From: Turritopsis dohrnii
Lineage: Eukaryota > Cnidaria > Hydrozoa > Anthoathecata > Oceaniidae
Reading direction: 5' to 3'
NCBI GenBank assembly: GCA_027922465.2
Contig: BQMF02000101.1
Span: 930,001-994,000 of the forward strand
Length of the DNA: 64,000 nt
The position numbers were made by a program, and so were the translations under genes. The notes under the pieces are model-generated. The model searched no databases, was not told the DNA's origin, and worked only from the letters and a program-made list of their open reading frames with translations. Of the stretch, positions 12,186-23,484 are shown piece by piece; position 1 is the stretch's first letter, and the number at the start of each line of letters is the position of its first letter.

Positions 12186-14660
12186 TCAAATTCCAATTTT
12201 GAGCATGTATTTAGTATTGTAAGATGCATGCTCTAGGACACTGTCTATCTATGACACTTCATATACTCAAAGATTTTTTGATCATACAATAAAATGATAA
12301 ATCTTAAAGGATAGCCGAGTGTTTGTAGATAATTGAACATGTAAAGCAACTGTGTAAGGATGAGACTTAAAAGAGACACAAGTATTCTGTTTAAACTTTT
12401 TGAAGGGACGTGTGAGTTCAGGAAGCTCCAATATGCAATGGCAGTGGAAATACCTATAGAAGAAAGTTAAGGAAGCAAGGTAGTAGCACCAGCCCAGATA
12501 TGACAACAGTACTCCATGGAAGGCAGAATAACAGACTTATAAATGTGAAGAATGGCCTCATTTGTAAGGTATCCACAAGCGCAAAACAAGGAGCCAACCT
12601 TCATAGAAGCTGACTTTGTGATAGAAGTGATGTAATCAATCCAAGAGTATTCCTTAGAAAAAGAAGACTAAGCAAACGAAATCAGGGAGAAGGGGAATAG
12701 CAGATTTCCATTTGTTTGAAATGCTGTTGAAGATCTTCCAAGTCTCAAGAACCAAGTCTCTTAGTGGAGATCTAATGGTTTCCTGATAGCTGTTCTTAGC
12801 AGTCACCAAAAAAGAGCCGACAGAGGTGAAAATAGTAGTTATGATTAGCAATGGTTGTTGCACAAGACAGGGAGCATCACATAAGAAATTCCAGAAGGAT
12901 TCCCAGTCTGCGAGGATGAGAAGGATGGTCAGTAGTTTGACTAGCCTTTTGCTGTAAGGAGATGGATACCACATGATTGGAAATACCAAAAAAGGGGCCA
13001 GGAGAGCCTTAACAACTACTAGAGTCAGACACCAGACAAGGATCAAGTAACAAAGGAGAGTGGTCATCATTGCCAGGAAAACAAGTAAGGAACGTTACAC
13101 TCTGCAGGCCTGGTCGTAAGAGGCGTGCGATCGCACGCGCACGCCTCCACACACGCCAAAATTAATTTAGGCGTGTGGCAATCGCACGCCTGGCTTGTAA
13201 TTACAAGTGTAATAACAAATGTTTATTTAAAAGTCAACAAAAATCTGTCCCAAAATGTTGAAAGTTTTGCTTCGGAAATTGTTCATGTGTTACGATTAAA
13301 TTTTACAATAACGGAACGAAACTTTGCTACCATTTCAGAAGTGAGGTCTCTGATCGCTTTGGAATACGGTAGTGGTTTTGAATTAAAAATCAGTGCTCAA
13401 AAATTTTCTTCGTTTGGTAGTAGAAAACAAGGCTACTCAACGAAATCCGCTGAGGAATGAAGGAGCTTCGTGCACGCGATTTTATTATGTATTATGTAGT
13501 TTTCTCTTTCTTTTTAACTTTCTTTTAAGTAACAAAAGTATGCGCAAGGTTGCAGTTTCGAAAAAATAATCTTTTATTTAAAAAATAGCCAGCCAGGTGG
13601 TGACGAGTTAATGGAACGGAAACGTCTTTAATTTAATTAAAAAACAATTTGAACTTCAAACCAAAACGATGGAGAGTAATACAAATTTTTTATTTTCAGG
13701 TTTTATTTTTCCTCTTTATTAATTCTTGAATAAATTTTATTTACCGTCAAAGTAATCTTTAACATTTTACGTTCCGAATCTTTGAAAACAATGTTTTGTT
13801 TCATTAATTCATTCTTCGTGAAAATCTCATTATTTTTACATATGACACATTTCAAATTTGACTGATTATCATACAGAATGAAGATCGTTGATCTTAACTG
13901 GAAAAAATTGATCGCACGTCTGTCAAAAATTTACACGAGCGCACGCCATAACTGATATCGTCAATTAAGGCGTGCGATGACCACACGTCTGCTAATTTTC
14001 TTACGACCAGGCCTGCTCTGTGAGAGATTATGAAAAAAATTGCAAGATTCCACACCAGCATCACTTGTGCAAGTTGATCCTAGCCATTTTGAATAATGGA
14101 CATTTAATCACCACAGACAGCAATGTTTGCTGTGGGATTGCCACAAAGAGCTCTGTTGATGCAGTCAGAAATGCCTCCAAGAATACAGCAATCCTGAGAA
14201 GAAGGAAATAGATAGAGGATATAATAAAGGTAGTACAACACAGGAGAGCAAGTCAAAGACACAAGTAAGAATGAGCAGAAGATTGTAGCTCAGTGTTTCT
14301 AACATAAAGGTCAAGACCATTTTAAATCAAAGTTAAACTAACTCAAATAATCCAGTGTCCGAAGTGTCTCTATCAAAGCTCACATCATTATGTGTCAGTG
14401 TCTGTAACCAAGTGATTATTGTTCATCATCTTAATTTTATCTAATATACTTATCTAATCTAAAAGTAAATCGTCATTTCAATGAAACACAAATGAATAAG
14501 AGGAAGATAACCATTAACATGAAAGTCTGACGAGGAAATAGAAGGATAATAGTTAGTTTCATATGGACCAAGAAAGTCAGGAGAAGCAATGAACAATAGG
14601 AAAAAGGTAGCTCTCAAACCACAAACATTCAAGTAGCATAGCAAGAGAAGCAGTACTGAT
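12186..14660 (-). pseudogene. Jockey-like LINE relic (endonuclease and RT C-terminus)
   Basis: On the minus strand from 14644 downward: endonuclease pieces (YETNYYPSISSSDFHVNGYL; then FPSSQDCCILGGISDCINRA, PTANIAVCGD), interrupted at 14015-13105 by a family B element, then the endonuclease end (LLLDPCLVSDSSSC, FGISNHVV), a short remnant (DLEDLQQHFK, KSAIPLLPD) and finally the RT C-terminal region (SASMKVGSLFCACGYL, HIYKSVILPSMEYCCHIWAG). These match the order in jockey/CR1-type non-LTR retrotransposons of cnidarians. The central RT with the YADD site is deleted and frameshifts occur throughout, so this is a dead copy. The 138-codon open frame at 12654-13070 is largely a shifted reading of this relic, not a gene. 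Confidence 0.75.
13105..14015. mobile_element. Family B2 hAT-like MITE inserted in LINE
   Basis: Ends are CAGGCCTGGTCGTAAGAGG and its inverted copy CTTACGACCAGGCCTG. A 5-bp direct repeat CTCTG flanks it (13100-13104 and 14016-14020). The subterminal regions contain GGCGTGCGATCGCACGC. It is about 900 bp long and clearly related along its length to 25769-26703. CAGG ends with 5-bp duplications fit hAT5-type elements. The open frame 13125-13460 starts inside the terminal palindrome and is not kept in the sister copy. Confidence 0.9.
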
Positions 14661-14701
14661 TTGATTTAGGAACTGCATTATCTTTAATGTTAGGAGCCAC
14701 A

Positions 14702-14775
14702 ACAGGCCTAGTCAGGAAAGGCGTGCTTCACACCCGCACACCTCCGCACATGCCCAAACTTACAATGCACCTTGA
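14702..14775. repeat. Family B left-end fragment
   Basis: CAGGCCTAGTCAGGAAAGGCG followed by CACACCCGCACACCTCCGCACATGCCC matches the left end of family B; no right end is found downstream. Confidence 0.6.
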
Positions 14776-15592
14776 AGTGTTTCACTTCCTAAAAACCCGC
14801 TACCTACCGAAGCAGACTTTTTTTTCGAACATGAGAAAATGATAGCTGGTGTCGAACTTGCAGCTCTTGATCATAATCTCAATATTAGTATAGACAGGTA
14901 TAGTAGCTACACTTCACTACTATTCACTTGTTAATGAATTTAAGTATCAAACGATAATGGCAATAATGATACCTTTTTTCACCTTAGCTGAAAGGTAATC
15001 CTAAATCAAAAGAAGGCCGCAGAGTTCCACTTTTTAAAATATCTTGGCATCAGTACTCTAAGCGATTTGTTGCCAAACAAGTAATTTAGAAAAAGTCTTA
15101 CTGTTTTCTTCGAGAGATAGCTCTTGGATCCGATTATAAAACGGTTGACAGGGAAATGCATGAAAGAGTGTCAACAGGGGTTGATAGAGGCCGAAATCCA
15201 CAACGGTATACCGAGTTTGGGCACCTCGAGTTTGGGCGCCCAAATTCGATACTAGTTGTGCAAAAATTAACTACAGAAATACTTTAGAATGCTTCTCTTG
15301 CTTATTTCTTAATAATCTAATGAAAACATAACAGGCCATTCTCTTTGAAAACGTTACATATTCCTCATTCAGTGTCGATTTGTTTTCGTTAACCATCACG
15401 AAAAATAATAACATGTTTCAAAGCATGATCTTTAAAAAAATATATGCCGGGGAATCCTTTTACTCTCCACCGCTACCAGGTCTTGTCATGAGGATGTTTG
15501 CAATCAGCCAACAGTGTGCAACCACAGCCCCAAAAAATTATTTTAACTTACGCAAGTTTCCGTTCGTGGAAATTCGGTTAAGCTTTCACTAA
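14776..15592. other. Unassigned
   Basis: No gene recognised. A small duplicated phrase (GAGTTTGGGCACC / GAGTTTGGGCGCC) occurs at about 15213-15242. The short open frames here lack family resemblance. Confidence 0.4.
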
Positions 15593-15785
15593 AGGGAGTT
15601 GGAAACTAAGATGCTTTTTAATTTCATTGAATAACGCGAAAACGAGCCTTGCTGGTACCATTTCCGTTTTCATATTCTTTCCTCAGGTGAACAAATGAAT
15701 TCGTATAACGAAGGAAATTTCAAAATTACCTTAGCAACGGTGGTCATTCTCCCTAGCAACAGCGAATAATTGCTTAAAAAACTTT
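15593..15785 (+). repeat. Repeat I, copy 1 (~190 bp)
   Basis: A non-low-complexity segment starting GGAAACTAAGATGCTTTTTAA and ending TTAGCAACGGTGGTC..CCTAGCAACAGC. Three more copies lie at about 24050-24240, 33818-33990 (reverse) and 62372-62565, two of them inside larger elements. It contains CCTTAGCAACGG, an imperfect inverted pair with CCTAGCAAC. Confidence 0.8.
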
Positions 15786-16288
15786 AGTTATCTTTCGTTG
15801 TCAATTGAGCGCGAAAACTTATTTTAATACGTTGAACATGTTTTAGTTCATATAAATAGTTGATATTTTTAAAGAGTATTGGCCCTGGACCCCCACTAAG
15901 GCTCTGCCCCAGACCTCCAGATGCGATGTACACACATTCGGCGTTTCAAAAAGGCCTTCGTCCTTATGTTGCTATTACTACCCACGCTCAAAATAATTTT
16001 CTGGATTAGCCCCTGGTCAAGGAAGAGATTGTACGTCAACTCCAAGCGAAAGACCAGAAAGGAAGGAAATAATAGAAAAAACAACAAAATATTCGAGGAT
16101 GAAACAATAATCCAATTTTTTTTCAATTTTTTAATATTTGTTTTTATTTTTCGTCATCGTCGTGGTACATCCAAGGAAACTGGTTCTCATTAACAATTTT
16201 ACCATTCATGTAACCACAGTATTTATCATACATAACATCGTAAGACGGTGCGAACGAAATATCACGAACCTTTAACTGAAGAGAAGCA
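15786..16288. other. Unassigned, possible hAT-end remnant
   Basis: GGACCCCCACTAAGGCTCTGCCCC near 15886-15912 and TTAGCCCCTGGTC near 16005 resemble GC-rich ends of hAT elements but no matched inverted pair or target duplication could be fixed. On the minus strand a 47-codon open stretch (about 16150-16290) is not a continuation of the recombinase. Confidence 0.3.
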
Positions 16289-16888
16289 TTATTCGGAAAC
16301 ACGCAACAAACCAAAATATGCTAACGCAGATGCAGTTTTCAGCAACAAACGTTCAACAGGTGAATAATTGAGCAATTCCAACCGATAATGTATAGCGAGC
16401 AAGTGCCCAAACCTGATTGGTTGGCGACGAGGACGTGTAAAAGTTGCACTTTGAACGCGACGAATACCTCTCAGTGTGTAATACAGACACGACATCTGCG
16501 CTATCGAGCTTGGAAAACCTTCCATGATGGCAAGAAACTGAATACCACATAAATAAACCTTCAAAGAACGAAACGATAACCGATGACCAAAAGATGCCAC
16601 GAACCGAACCAACATACCCTGCGACAATGGAAACAAGGGTTGTGAGATTAAAGCACAAAACCTCCGGTATGATCGAAAAGCTACTGCATAAGTGCATCTG
16701 GTGGAAGGAGCTAAAGCTTTGGCTTGGTAATGACGGACTTGTTGATCAATATCGACCAGATGACAGATGGAACTGGAGAGGGGCTGTGTTCTGACAAAGG
16801 CTTCAGACAATGGAATTGTTGACCTGCAAACGAGACAGAGAATCAGCCGCTGCATTTGTATATCCGGGAATATCTTGTAACAACACAT
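16289..16888 (-). pseudogene. DIRS-1 tyrosine recombinase, N-terminal half
   Basis: The 199-codon minus-strand frame contains the core-binding part of a tyrosine recombinase: PSTRCTYAVAFRSYRRFC (about residues 62-79), LSFRSLKVYLCGIQFLA and LYYTLRGIRRVQS, ending ALAYFGLLRVSE just where the catalytic domain should begin. The next codon is a stop and the following DNA no longer aligns to the recombinase in the second DIRS copy, so the catalytic R..H..R..Y half is absent. Its N-terminus overlaps the end of the RNase H frame (AAADSLSRLQVNN), the overlapping arrangement usual for DIRS elements. It cannot be active. Confidence 0.8.
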
Positions 16889-17379
16889 TCAGGTTTATAC
16901 GAGCAGTAAAAAGGAACAAAAACGGAACTAATGCCATAATGTCAGAGTCCCCACAAGTACCTGATTTCCAAACATGAACTATTGCAATATTGTTCGTATA
17001 AATTAAAGGGGAAGTTCGGTCTAATTTTTCACTTCTTATTTTTTTGTTTTAACTTGTAATGCTTTGAAAAGTTAGAAACCCACTTTTTGAATTTCTGAAA
17101 ATGCTCTTTTTGTTCAAAAGTTATTAAAACTTTTAGATGCTGAAAAATGAGTTTTTTCACAGTTGAGACAGATGTTCATTATGAATGATAAAATGACGTC
17201 ACACCGTGCAGAAAGAACTTTTACATGAAGAAAGTTTGTTATTGAACCGTCATACTATCAAAAAAACTCACTAGTAATACATCGTTTTATTTTTATTTTT
17301 TAATTCGAAAAATTCCAAGTTACTCTGCGACAACTTGTACTAATCGGTCCACAAATTATTCTTTCACATTTCGCCAAAA

Positions 17380-18400
17380 TTGCAAGTCAAAGAAAATAAC
17401 CAGAACTTCGTAAAAGATGGCTTCCCAACATAAAAATGAAGTAGAACTCTGCCAAAAGACTCAGGGTTTTACATCTTTACCCAACACTGATCAAATGGAG
17501 ATGTATTGTTCTCTGTACATAATGTTTTTCCCCAATCGACAGCATTTTAGCAGTAATGGCATAGTGGTGCAAACCTGACGCTATTAAATGCTGTTGATCT
17601 TCAATTTTTCTCTCCAAGAACGGTACGTAACTCTCATTTTTTGTGGGAAAGGTGTCCTTGTCGCCCATAAAGCACACAATAGAATATCTTTATGTATCCC
17701 TTTACCAAGTGTATTGTGTATCCACCAGGTGGATGTATTGTCTATATGCTGCTAATCTCAAAAATCTGAACAGAATTTTAGTCTTCATAGATTAGATGAA
17801 GGGAGATTTTTAACAAATAGAAACATAACACAAAACATAGTTTTTGTTCTAAGGAGACCAGAAAATTTTTTAACTTTGTTCCTTATAGATAGGCTAAAAC
17901 AAGCATGTTACTTTGCCCTTCATTTTTTAAAGTTGTTGAAAAATGAATCAAGATAAAACAGGGAAATTTAATTTTTTAATATTTTTTTATACATGCTAGA
18001 CTGAAATAACAAACTTGGTTGTGTATATACATCTGAAAATATATGTTGCTTTTCAAATTTGTTGGTGGTGGTACCTACCCAGCAACCCTACTTCTGACGA
18101 CCCTTTTTCTGAATTTCATTGTGTCTCTGCAGGACAAACTTTCCCTGTAGGTACTCATAGGTTTGAAAAATTTTCCAGAAAGACACCAACCTACGCTTCT
18201 TATAGGTAATACATGCTGCACTTCATCGTTTTCGTTTCCTCTTCTTTGCTCCTACTTTTAAGATTTCTAACATCTCTTTGTGGTTCAAAATCAAAAAGTT
18301 TAAGTTATCAGGTATATCTTACAAACATTCATCATTTTCATCGAAAGAGCTATTAGTTTCAGGTTCAGCTATACGTTATCTAAAAATAACTTTCTAAAAA
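17380..18400. other. Interior of family H, no gene recognised
   Basis: Open frames here are short and show no family resemblance. The DNA between the H terminus and the nested E element may be captured sequence, because it is not repeated elsewhere in the window. Confidence 0.35.
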
Positions 18401-18407
18401 CACTATT

Positions 18408-19802
18408 TGTGACGTTCCAGGGGAATTTGATAACAAACGATATTACGATAATTATTAACGATAATATCGTTAATAAAACAATAGAATTAGCGATATTATC
18501 GCTAATAATTATCGTTGCGTTATTATAGTTAATAGCGCTATTATCGTTAATATCGTTATTATCGTTAATATCGTTATTATCGTTATATATATTATATATA
18601 CTATAATTACGAAATTATAGTAAGAAAATAACTATATTTTTTATATTAACGATAATAACATTAATATTAAACATGTGATCATTTTATTTGTGACAAGGAA
18701 ACCATTTCGTGTATATTAATCTTTCTTTCGCCTGATTACGGCGTAAGAAATTCAATTTTAGAATTACCCTCAAGTAAAGTTTTAGAGCCCTGTGTAAACA
18801 CAACTTTCAGACAACCTTTCACATAAACTTCACAACAAACTGAAGGAAACAGGTAATGTTATTCTTAAACGAAGGTGAGTATTTCAAAAGAGAACTTTTG
18901 CAACTCGTCAAGCCGACGTTAAAATGTTTTCATTCGTCCCTTCCTACATTCGTCCTTCATCCCAATGTTGAACCTGAAAACATTATCGATGAAATGACAA
19001 AAATCAATAATGATCACTGAAAACATTGCGATCAATTTAATTAAGGGTATATACATCTTCACCCAGTGCAAGTGAAATGTCTTTCGAAAGAATAATAATA
19101 AAAGTTTTGCTATTGAAAAAAACTTTAATGTAACGTGTCTTTAATAATGTAAAGTTTTTTTCCCAAGAGCTTATAGAATGGCAACCCGTCGAACAATTCA
19201 GAAAAAAGAATTATAGCAGACGGTTTCTACTTGTGCCTGCTTTCGAACTTACTTCTGTATCTTTAATCTCCAAATGAATATAAGAACCAGCTAATTAAGT
19301 TCAATTTAATACACAAACGCGTGCTACCTGCAAATGTACATTTCAAAATAATACATTACCAAATCGAATGACACGGTATTTTAAAGTGGCTTTTCAAATT
19401 TGTGCTGAAGGTACAGGAATAACAAATGAAAAAAAAAGTGCTTCGTTATTTCTAGAAAAATATATGTCCGCGTGTCATAAATGAATGAATCAGAGTTTAT
19501 CATATCATGAACAAGCGAGTTTGTTTTGAATTGATTGCTATTTGGCGAAATAATAATTAAATCACGGTTATTTTAGAACTTCATAAAACGACACACGTAT
19601 GTGAAATGTATAAACAAACGTCTTGAACAAAACTTTTTGACGATAGTAAGGGTAATCTGTGCTCTTACCATATTAACGATATTAACGATATTAGCGATAT
19701 TAACGATAATAACGTTACTCTGTAGTTCCATTAACGATATTAACGATAATAACGATATTAACGTTAATATCGTTTGTTATCAAAATCCCCTGGAACGTCA
19801 CA
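18408..19802. mobile_element. Family E element (AACGATATTATCGTT palindromes)
   Basis: Ends TGTGACGTTCCAGGGGAATT and, inverted, TGTGACGTTCCAGGGGATTT, both continuing TGATAACAAACGATATTA. TT lies on both sides (2-bp duplication). Subterminal arrays consist of ACGATATT/TATCGTTAA words. Its interior is collinear with family D over about 450 bp: GAAGGAAACAGGTA, GGTGAGTATTTCAAAAGAGA, CTCGTCAAGCCGACG (18840-18920), then the 105-bp core (about 19180-19290), in the same order and orientation as in D copy 2. A small D-like bit (TTACGGCGTAAGAAATT) is at 18737-18753. Non-autonomous. Confidence 0.85.
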
Positions 19803-20913
19803 TTTTTGATAAAGCTTTTTTCTTTGCACATATGCTTTCTGCACGGAGTGACGTCACACGCTGAACAGATTAAAAATCTTATTTTTTTCAACAGAAAAAC
19901 ATGACGAAAAAACGTTTTTCGAAAGAAATGAACGAATAAGATTATTATATTTTGAAGTTTTGGTATGGAATAAAGCATCTCAGGCGAAAAAAAAATTAGG
20001 GCGAACTTCCCCTTTAAGATTTGCTAATTAGCCCATGACTGACCCCAAGTCACCACTGCAGCAACAATAGCAAACAGTTCTCTAACATTAATGTGGAACT
20101 TGAGACAATCTGTGGGCCAAGGTAAACTGAACCATTTATTCCTGTAACAAGCACCAAGACCAAGATCTGAAGCATCGGTATACATAGACATACTAACTGA
20201 AGAAACCCGCTTGTCGGGGATAATGGACATACCGTTCCACGATGGGAGAAAGTCTATCCACCAATGTAAATCCGCCCTAGCTTCCTGATTGAGGTAAATA
20301 TGATGATTCAAACTAGACACTGAGGTAGACAGATCAATCAGCCTAAGAAGAAACATACGACCGGGGCGAACTACCTTGCAAGCAAACGAGAGAGAGCCAA
20401 TAAGAGACAACAACTCTCGCTTAGTACACTTTTTCCGATCTGCCCAGTCCCGAATAAGTGCCTGTAACTCTGTGAGTTTGAAATAAGGCAACCGCATCAC
20501 TTGATGCTGAGCATCCACTTCAATGCCAAGGTAAGTCACAACTTGGGAAGGTCCCACGGTCTTATCTGTAGCCAGAGGGACACCCAATTCTGAACAGATC
20601 ATAATGACTGAAGCCATATTAGTTGCTACCTGCTCTTGAGATGAGCCACAGATAACAAAATCATCAAGATAATGAATAATGAAAGCAATGCCTCCAAAAA
20701 CAGTAAAAATCCAACAAAGAAGATCAGCAAATGCATTAAATATAAATGGAGACGACCGACTGCCAAAAGCCAACCGAGTATCGATAAAGAACAAATCGTG
20801 AAACCGATAACCTAATAAACCCCACTGATCCGGTCGTTCTGGACAAAGTCGAAAGGCATGTCTGATGTCACGTTTCGCCATGAAGGCAGTAGAGCCCAAA
20901 GAACGTACAAGGC

Positions 20914-22410
20914 CTACGGCTTCATCAAAGGAAGTATAACGAACAGAATGACTATCTTTGGAGATACCCTCATTAATAGAGTCACCGCGACGTGAGCATT
21001 GATAGGCTGAATGAGACCCTTCACACAACCGACATTGGTGCGGGAACCTGCACTGACTGATGTTGCATTGTCCGTCCTTGAAAAAGCGGCAAACATTGGC
21101 TGCATTCCCCTGGAAAGACCGGGGGCACGAAAGGGCGGCACAGCTGAAGTCGTGTGAGAGGACCCTGATCCAGTAGACATCTCCCCTGCTGACACCCTAG
21201 AACTACTCCCTGAAGCAACATTACGATTAGCCCGTGATGGACATGAAGACGACATGTGCTGTGGGCTTCGGCAAATGTAACACACGTTTAATAAAGGAGA
21301 CCGCCTAAGAATTCTGCTATACAAATCTTCGTCCACTTGTTTCCATAGCAAGCTGGAATCGTAAGCCAATTGATGCCGAAAGAGCCGATTGTATTGCAAT
21401 TGGGATGGGATTGGGATGCAAAATCACAAATCGTTGACTGATAGTGGAGAAGTTCAGCTGTGCGCTCCAGGGAAAAAGTGATTGTGTACTCTGAGAAAAT
21501 TAGACCACGCTACCATCCACGATGCAAAATCACAAACTTTGGGTGAATAGCGCGACTGTGGAACTAACGAAAGCCCTGAAGAAGCCCCGATAAACTGAAA
21601 GGTGTACTCGTCAGAGGAACCAACTGCAGTGTGTGGAAGTAACGATTCAAAATTTACAAACTTACCGGTCCTTATTTGCTCAATAACCACAGCAGGCAAT
21701 GCAGGAATCGCAGAGGATCGCAACTGAAAGGTGCCATGATATTGACCGACAGGAGTAAACTGGGTAGAAATATTGTTATTCATGTGAGTAGGATCGACAA
21801 TGTTCATATTCACGGATGCTGACAACGGCAGGCTAGTAGAAAGTTGTGTGAACAATAGTTCAATCTGATGTGCAATACGCTCATCCAAAGAATCTTGATC
21901 AAACGAGGATGCACCAGAACCAGGACCAGCATTTGAAACCCCACTACTCGACGTGGATACTACCCCTGGAGTGGAGGTAGAGGTAGCAGTGGGAACCGAA
22001 ACCACATTCGATGACGTCACAGCGGAAGTGACGGATATCTCCGGATTATAGAAAAGAAATAATCTGCAGGCTAGTTGCTGTACTGATCCTGCGTCGACAA
22101 TGTTCAGGCTGTTACACAGTAATTTTAAAGTTTGCTTGGGGAGCTCCAACCACTGCTCCAAAGTACAATGGCTATCTGCCAACTCCTTGTCATTGGTGGA
22201 GGAACCATCACGACGTTTGCGTTTCACAGAGGAAACGGAGTTCAACAATAACAATACATGAAACAGGAATAACACCAACACTTTCAAACAACACCACATA
22301 TTATAATGAATCCACAACTCTGACAACAAAATACTGGATATAAACCACGCAAAATCAGGAACACAGCAAATATGGACAGAAACGTTCGACAGTACTTTAT
22401 AAAAACACAA
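20914..22410 (-). pseudogene. DIRS-1 gag-like protein
   Basis: The main frame, 21454-22410 (318 codons), carries a lysine/arginine-rich start, a helix-rich segment (LEQWLELPKQTLKLL, then SLNIVDAGSVQQLACRLF) that is conserved in DIRS-2, a Ser/Thr-rich linker, and the conserved VCDFASWMVAWSNFL. The protein continues after two frameshifts in 20914-21399, with a CCHC zinc knuckle (CYICRSPQHMSSSC) about 40 residues in. It should bind the element RNA and form the particle. The first Met may be upstream of the real start, since the opening residues look like a hydrophobic leader of untranslated origin. Dead because of the frameshifts. Confidence 0.75.
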
Positions 22411-22760
22411 ATACTCAATATACCAAGATCGTAAAACTAGAATGAAAATATATGACTGCCCTCGTGGTCGCTAATAAAAAACTGAGGCCATGTGTCTGAC
22501 GCCATGTGTATAAAAAACCTAACGACATAAGCGTGCATGCTCCTATCGGCCAGCGTCGACTTTGGCCTAAATGGCAGACCGAGCAGCAAAGGCAGCGCTC
22601 AGAGAATTTGCCCGCCAGTTAACAAGGCTTAAGTAAACTTAACCACCATTATTGCACTTGTGATTACAAGTTAAGGGTGCAATTAACACACACGTAAATA
22701 TGTCTGGGCATGTGTGGAGACGTGGGTGTGCGATTACATGCCTCTTACGACCGGGCCTAA
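22411..22760 (-). mobile_element. DIRS-1 5' region and a family B right-end fragment
   Basis: AGTTAAC..GCTTAAGTAAACTTAAC at about 22618-22645 is repeated at the 5' end of DIRS-2 (40778-40800) and marks the DIRS leader or terminal repeat. Adjacent, 22650-22759 (GGGTGTGCGATTACATGCC..CTTACGACCGGGCC) is a family B2 right end without its left partner. Confidence 0.6.
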
Positions 22761-23484
22761 ACTGGTTAGAAAAGTATTGAAAGATGGCGAAAGAGGGTCC
22801 AACAGCAAGATACTATGCCATTGAGATGGAAACATATTTGTGAGTATTTTTGAGCAAGAGGTTTGCTAAGTTCCATATCTTTCATCGAGTAAAATACCTA
22901 TTTTAACGTTTTACCACACATAAACACAAGTGTTGATGGTTCTGATGTCAATACTGGTCTTCCAAATGCTTACGTGTGACATTCTAAGAAAAATAGTTAA
23001 GTGTGATTCATTGCTTCAACCATTGTCATAAGCTTGCTGTAAAAGATGTAAGACTTTTCAAATACTATGCTCATGAAACTTGTACATCTAGTTCACTTGA
23101 TAATACAAAAAACTCGAAAAACATTATACCAACAAAGTAAAAGCTTTAAGAACAGCAAGTCTATTCCAAGCTGTCACTGCAAGAGTTGGTGAAAAATAAA
23201 AATAATGAATGATATGAAAATATGAAAATAGCAAAGACAGAATCCAGCACACATATTAACATACTGGTACAATACCTTTGAAATTCTCTTTTAACAATCA
23301 ATACAACAATTTGAAAAAAGTTATGCTTATATAAAACAGGCTTGATATTGTCTTATATGACCCCATATCATGAAAGAGTGGTTTCTGGGGTTTTGATATC
23401 AGGAAAACTATAGGTATAACAATAACATTTCAACATCTATGTGGTAACTGATATGTAGTACCAAAATAACTTTAAATGGAGTAT
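22761..23484. other. Unassigned
   Basis: No coding resemblance, inverted ends or array could be recognised. This may be ordinary intergenic DNA into which the following B element inserted. Confidence 0.4.

Larger units (their letters stand above)
17007..20013. mobile_element. Family H element, TTAA target (Kolobok/piggyBac-like ends)
   Basis: Inverted ends AGGGGAAGTTCG (17007) and CGAACTTCCCCT (ending 20013) are flanked by TTAA on both sides (17003-17006, 20014-20017). Excising the element plus one TTAA restores the RNase H reading frame of the host DIRS, which proves the boundaries. Similarity of the two ends extends inward to GACGTCACaCCGTGCAGAAAG at about 17195 and its inverse near 19830-19850. 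TTAA duplication is known for piggyBac and Kolobok; A+GGG ends favour Kolobok, but no transposase is visible. A TGTGAC family E element lies inside (18408-19802). Confidence 0.85.
16790..21028 (-). pseudogene. DIRS-1 reverse transcriptase / RNase H, split by a TTAA element
   Basis: The minus-strand frame 20024-21028 (334 codons) encodes RT palm motifs: KRDIRHAFRLCP (about 52-63), FGSRSSPFIFNAFADLL (88-104) and HYLDDF with the catalytic LDD at about 121-123. The RNase H start, MYTDASDLGLGACY, follows near residue 285. The frame is cut at WGQSWAN by the family H insertion; removing it and one TTAA restores the downstream RNase H (IYTNNIAIVHVWKSG, then DSLSRL) in the same frame, with an in-frame TAG in place of a leucine codon. 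The RNase H aspartate expected in TDN is N. Sequence between gag and RT found in DIRS-2 is missing here. DIRS elements copy via RNA and integrate with a tyrosine recombinase; this copy is defective. Confidence 0.9.

Noticed and set aside
12654..13070. 138-codon hydrophobic membrane protein
   Set aside because: It is a shifted reading of the LINE endonuclease and RT remnants on the same strand.
13125..13460. 111-codon plus-strand frame as a gene
   Set aside because: It begins in the terminal palindrome of a MITE and is not preserved in the sister copy at 25769-26703.
15880..16020. Second hAT element between GGACCCCCACTAAGG and TTAGCCCCTGGTC
   Set aside because: The two GC-rich ends do not form a proper inverted pair and no target duplication was found.
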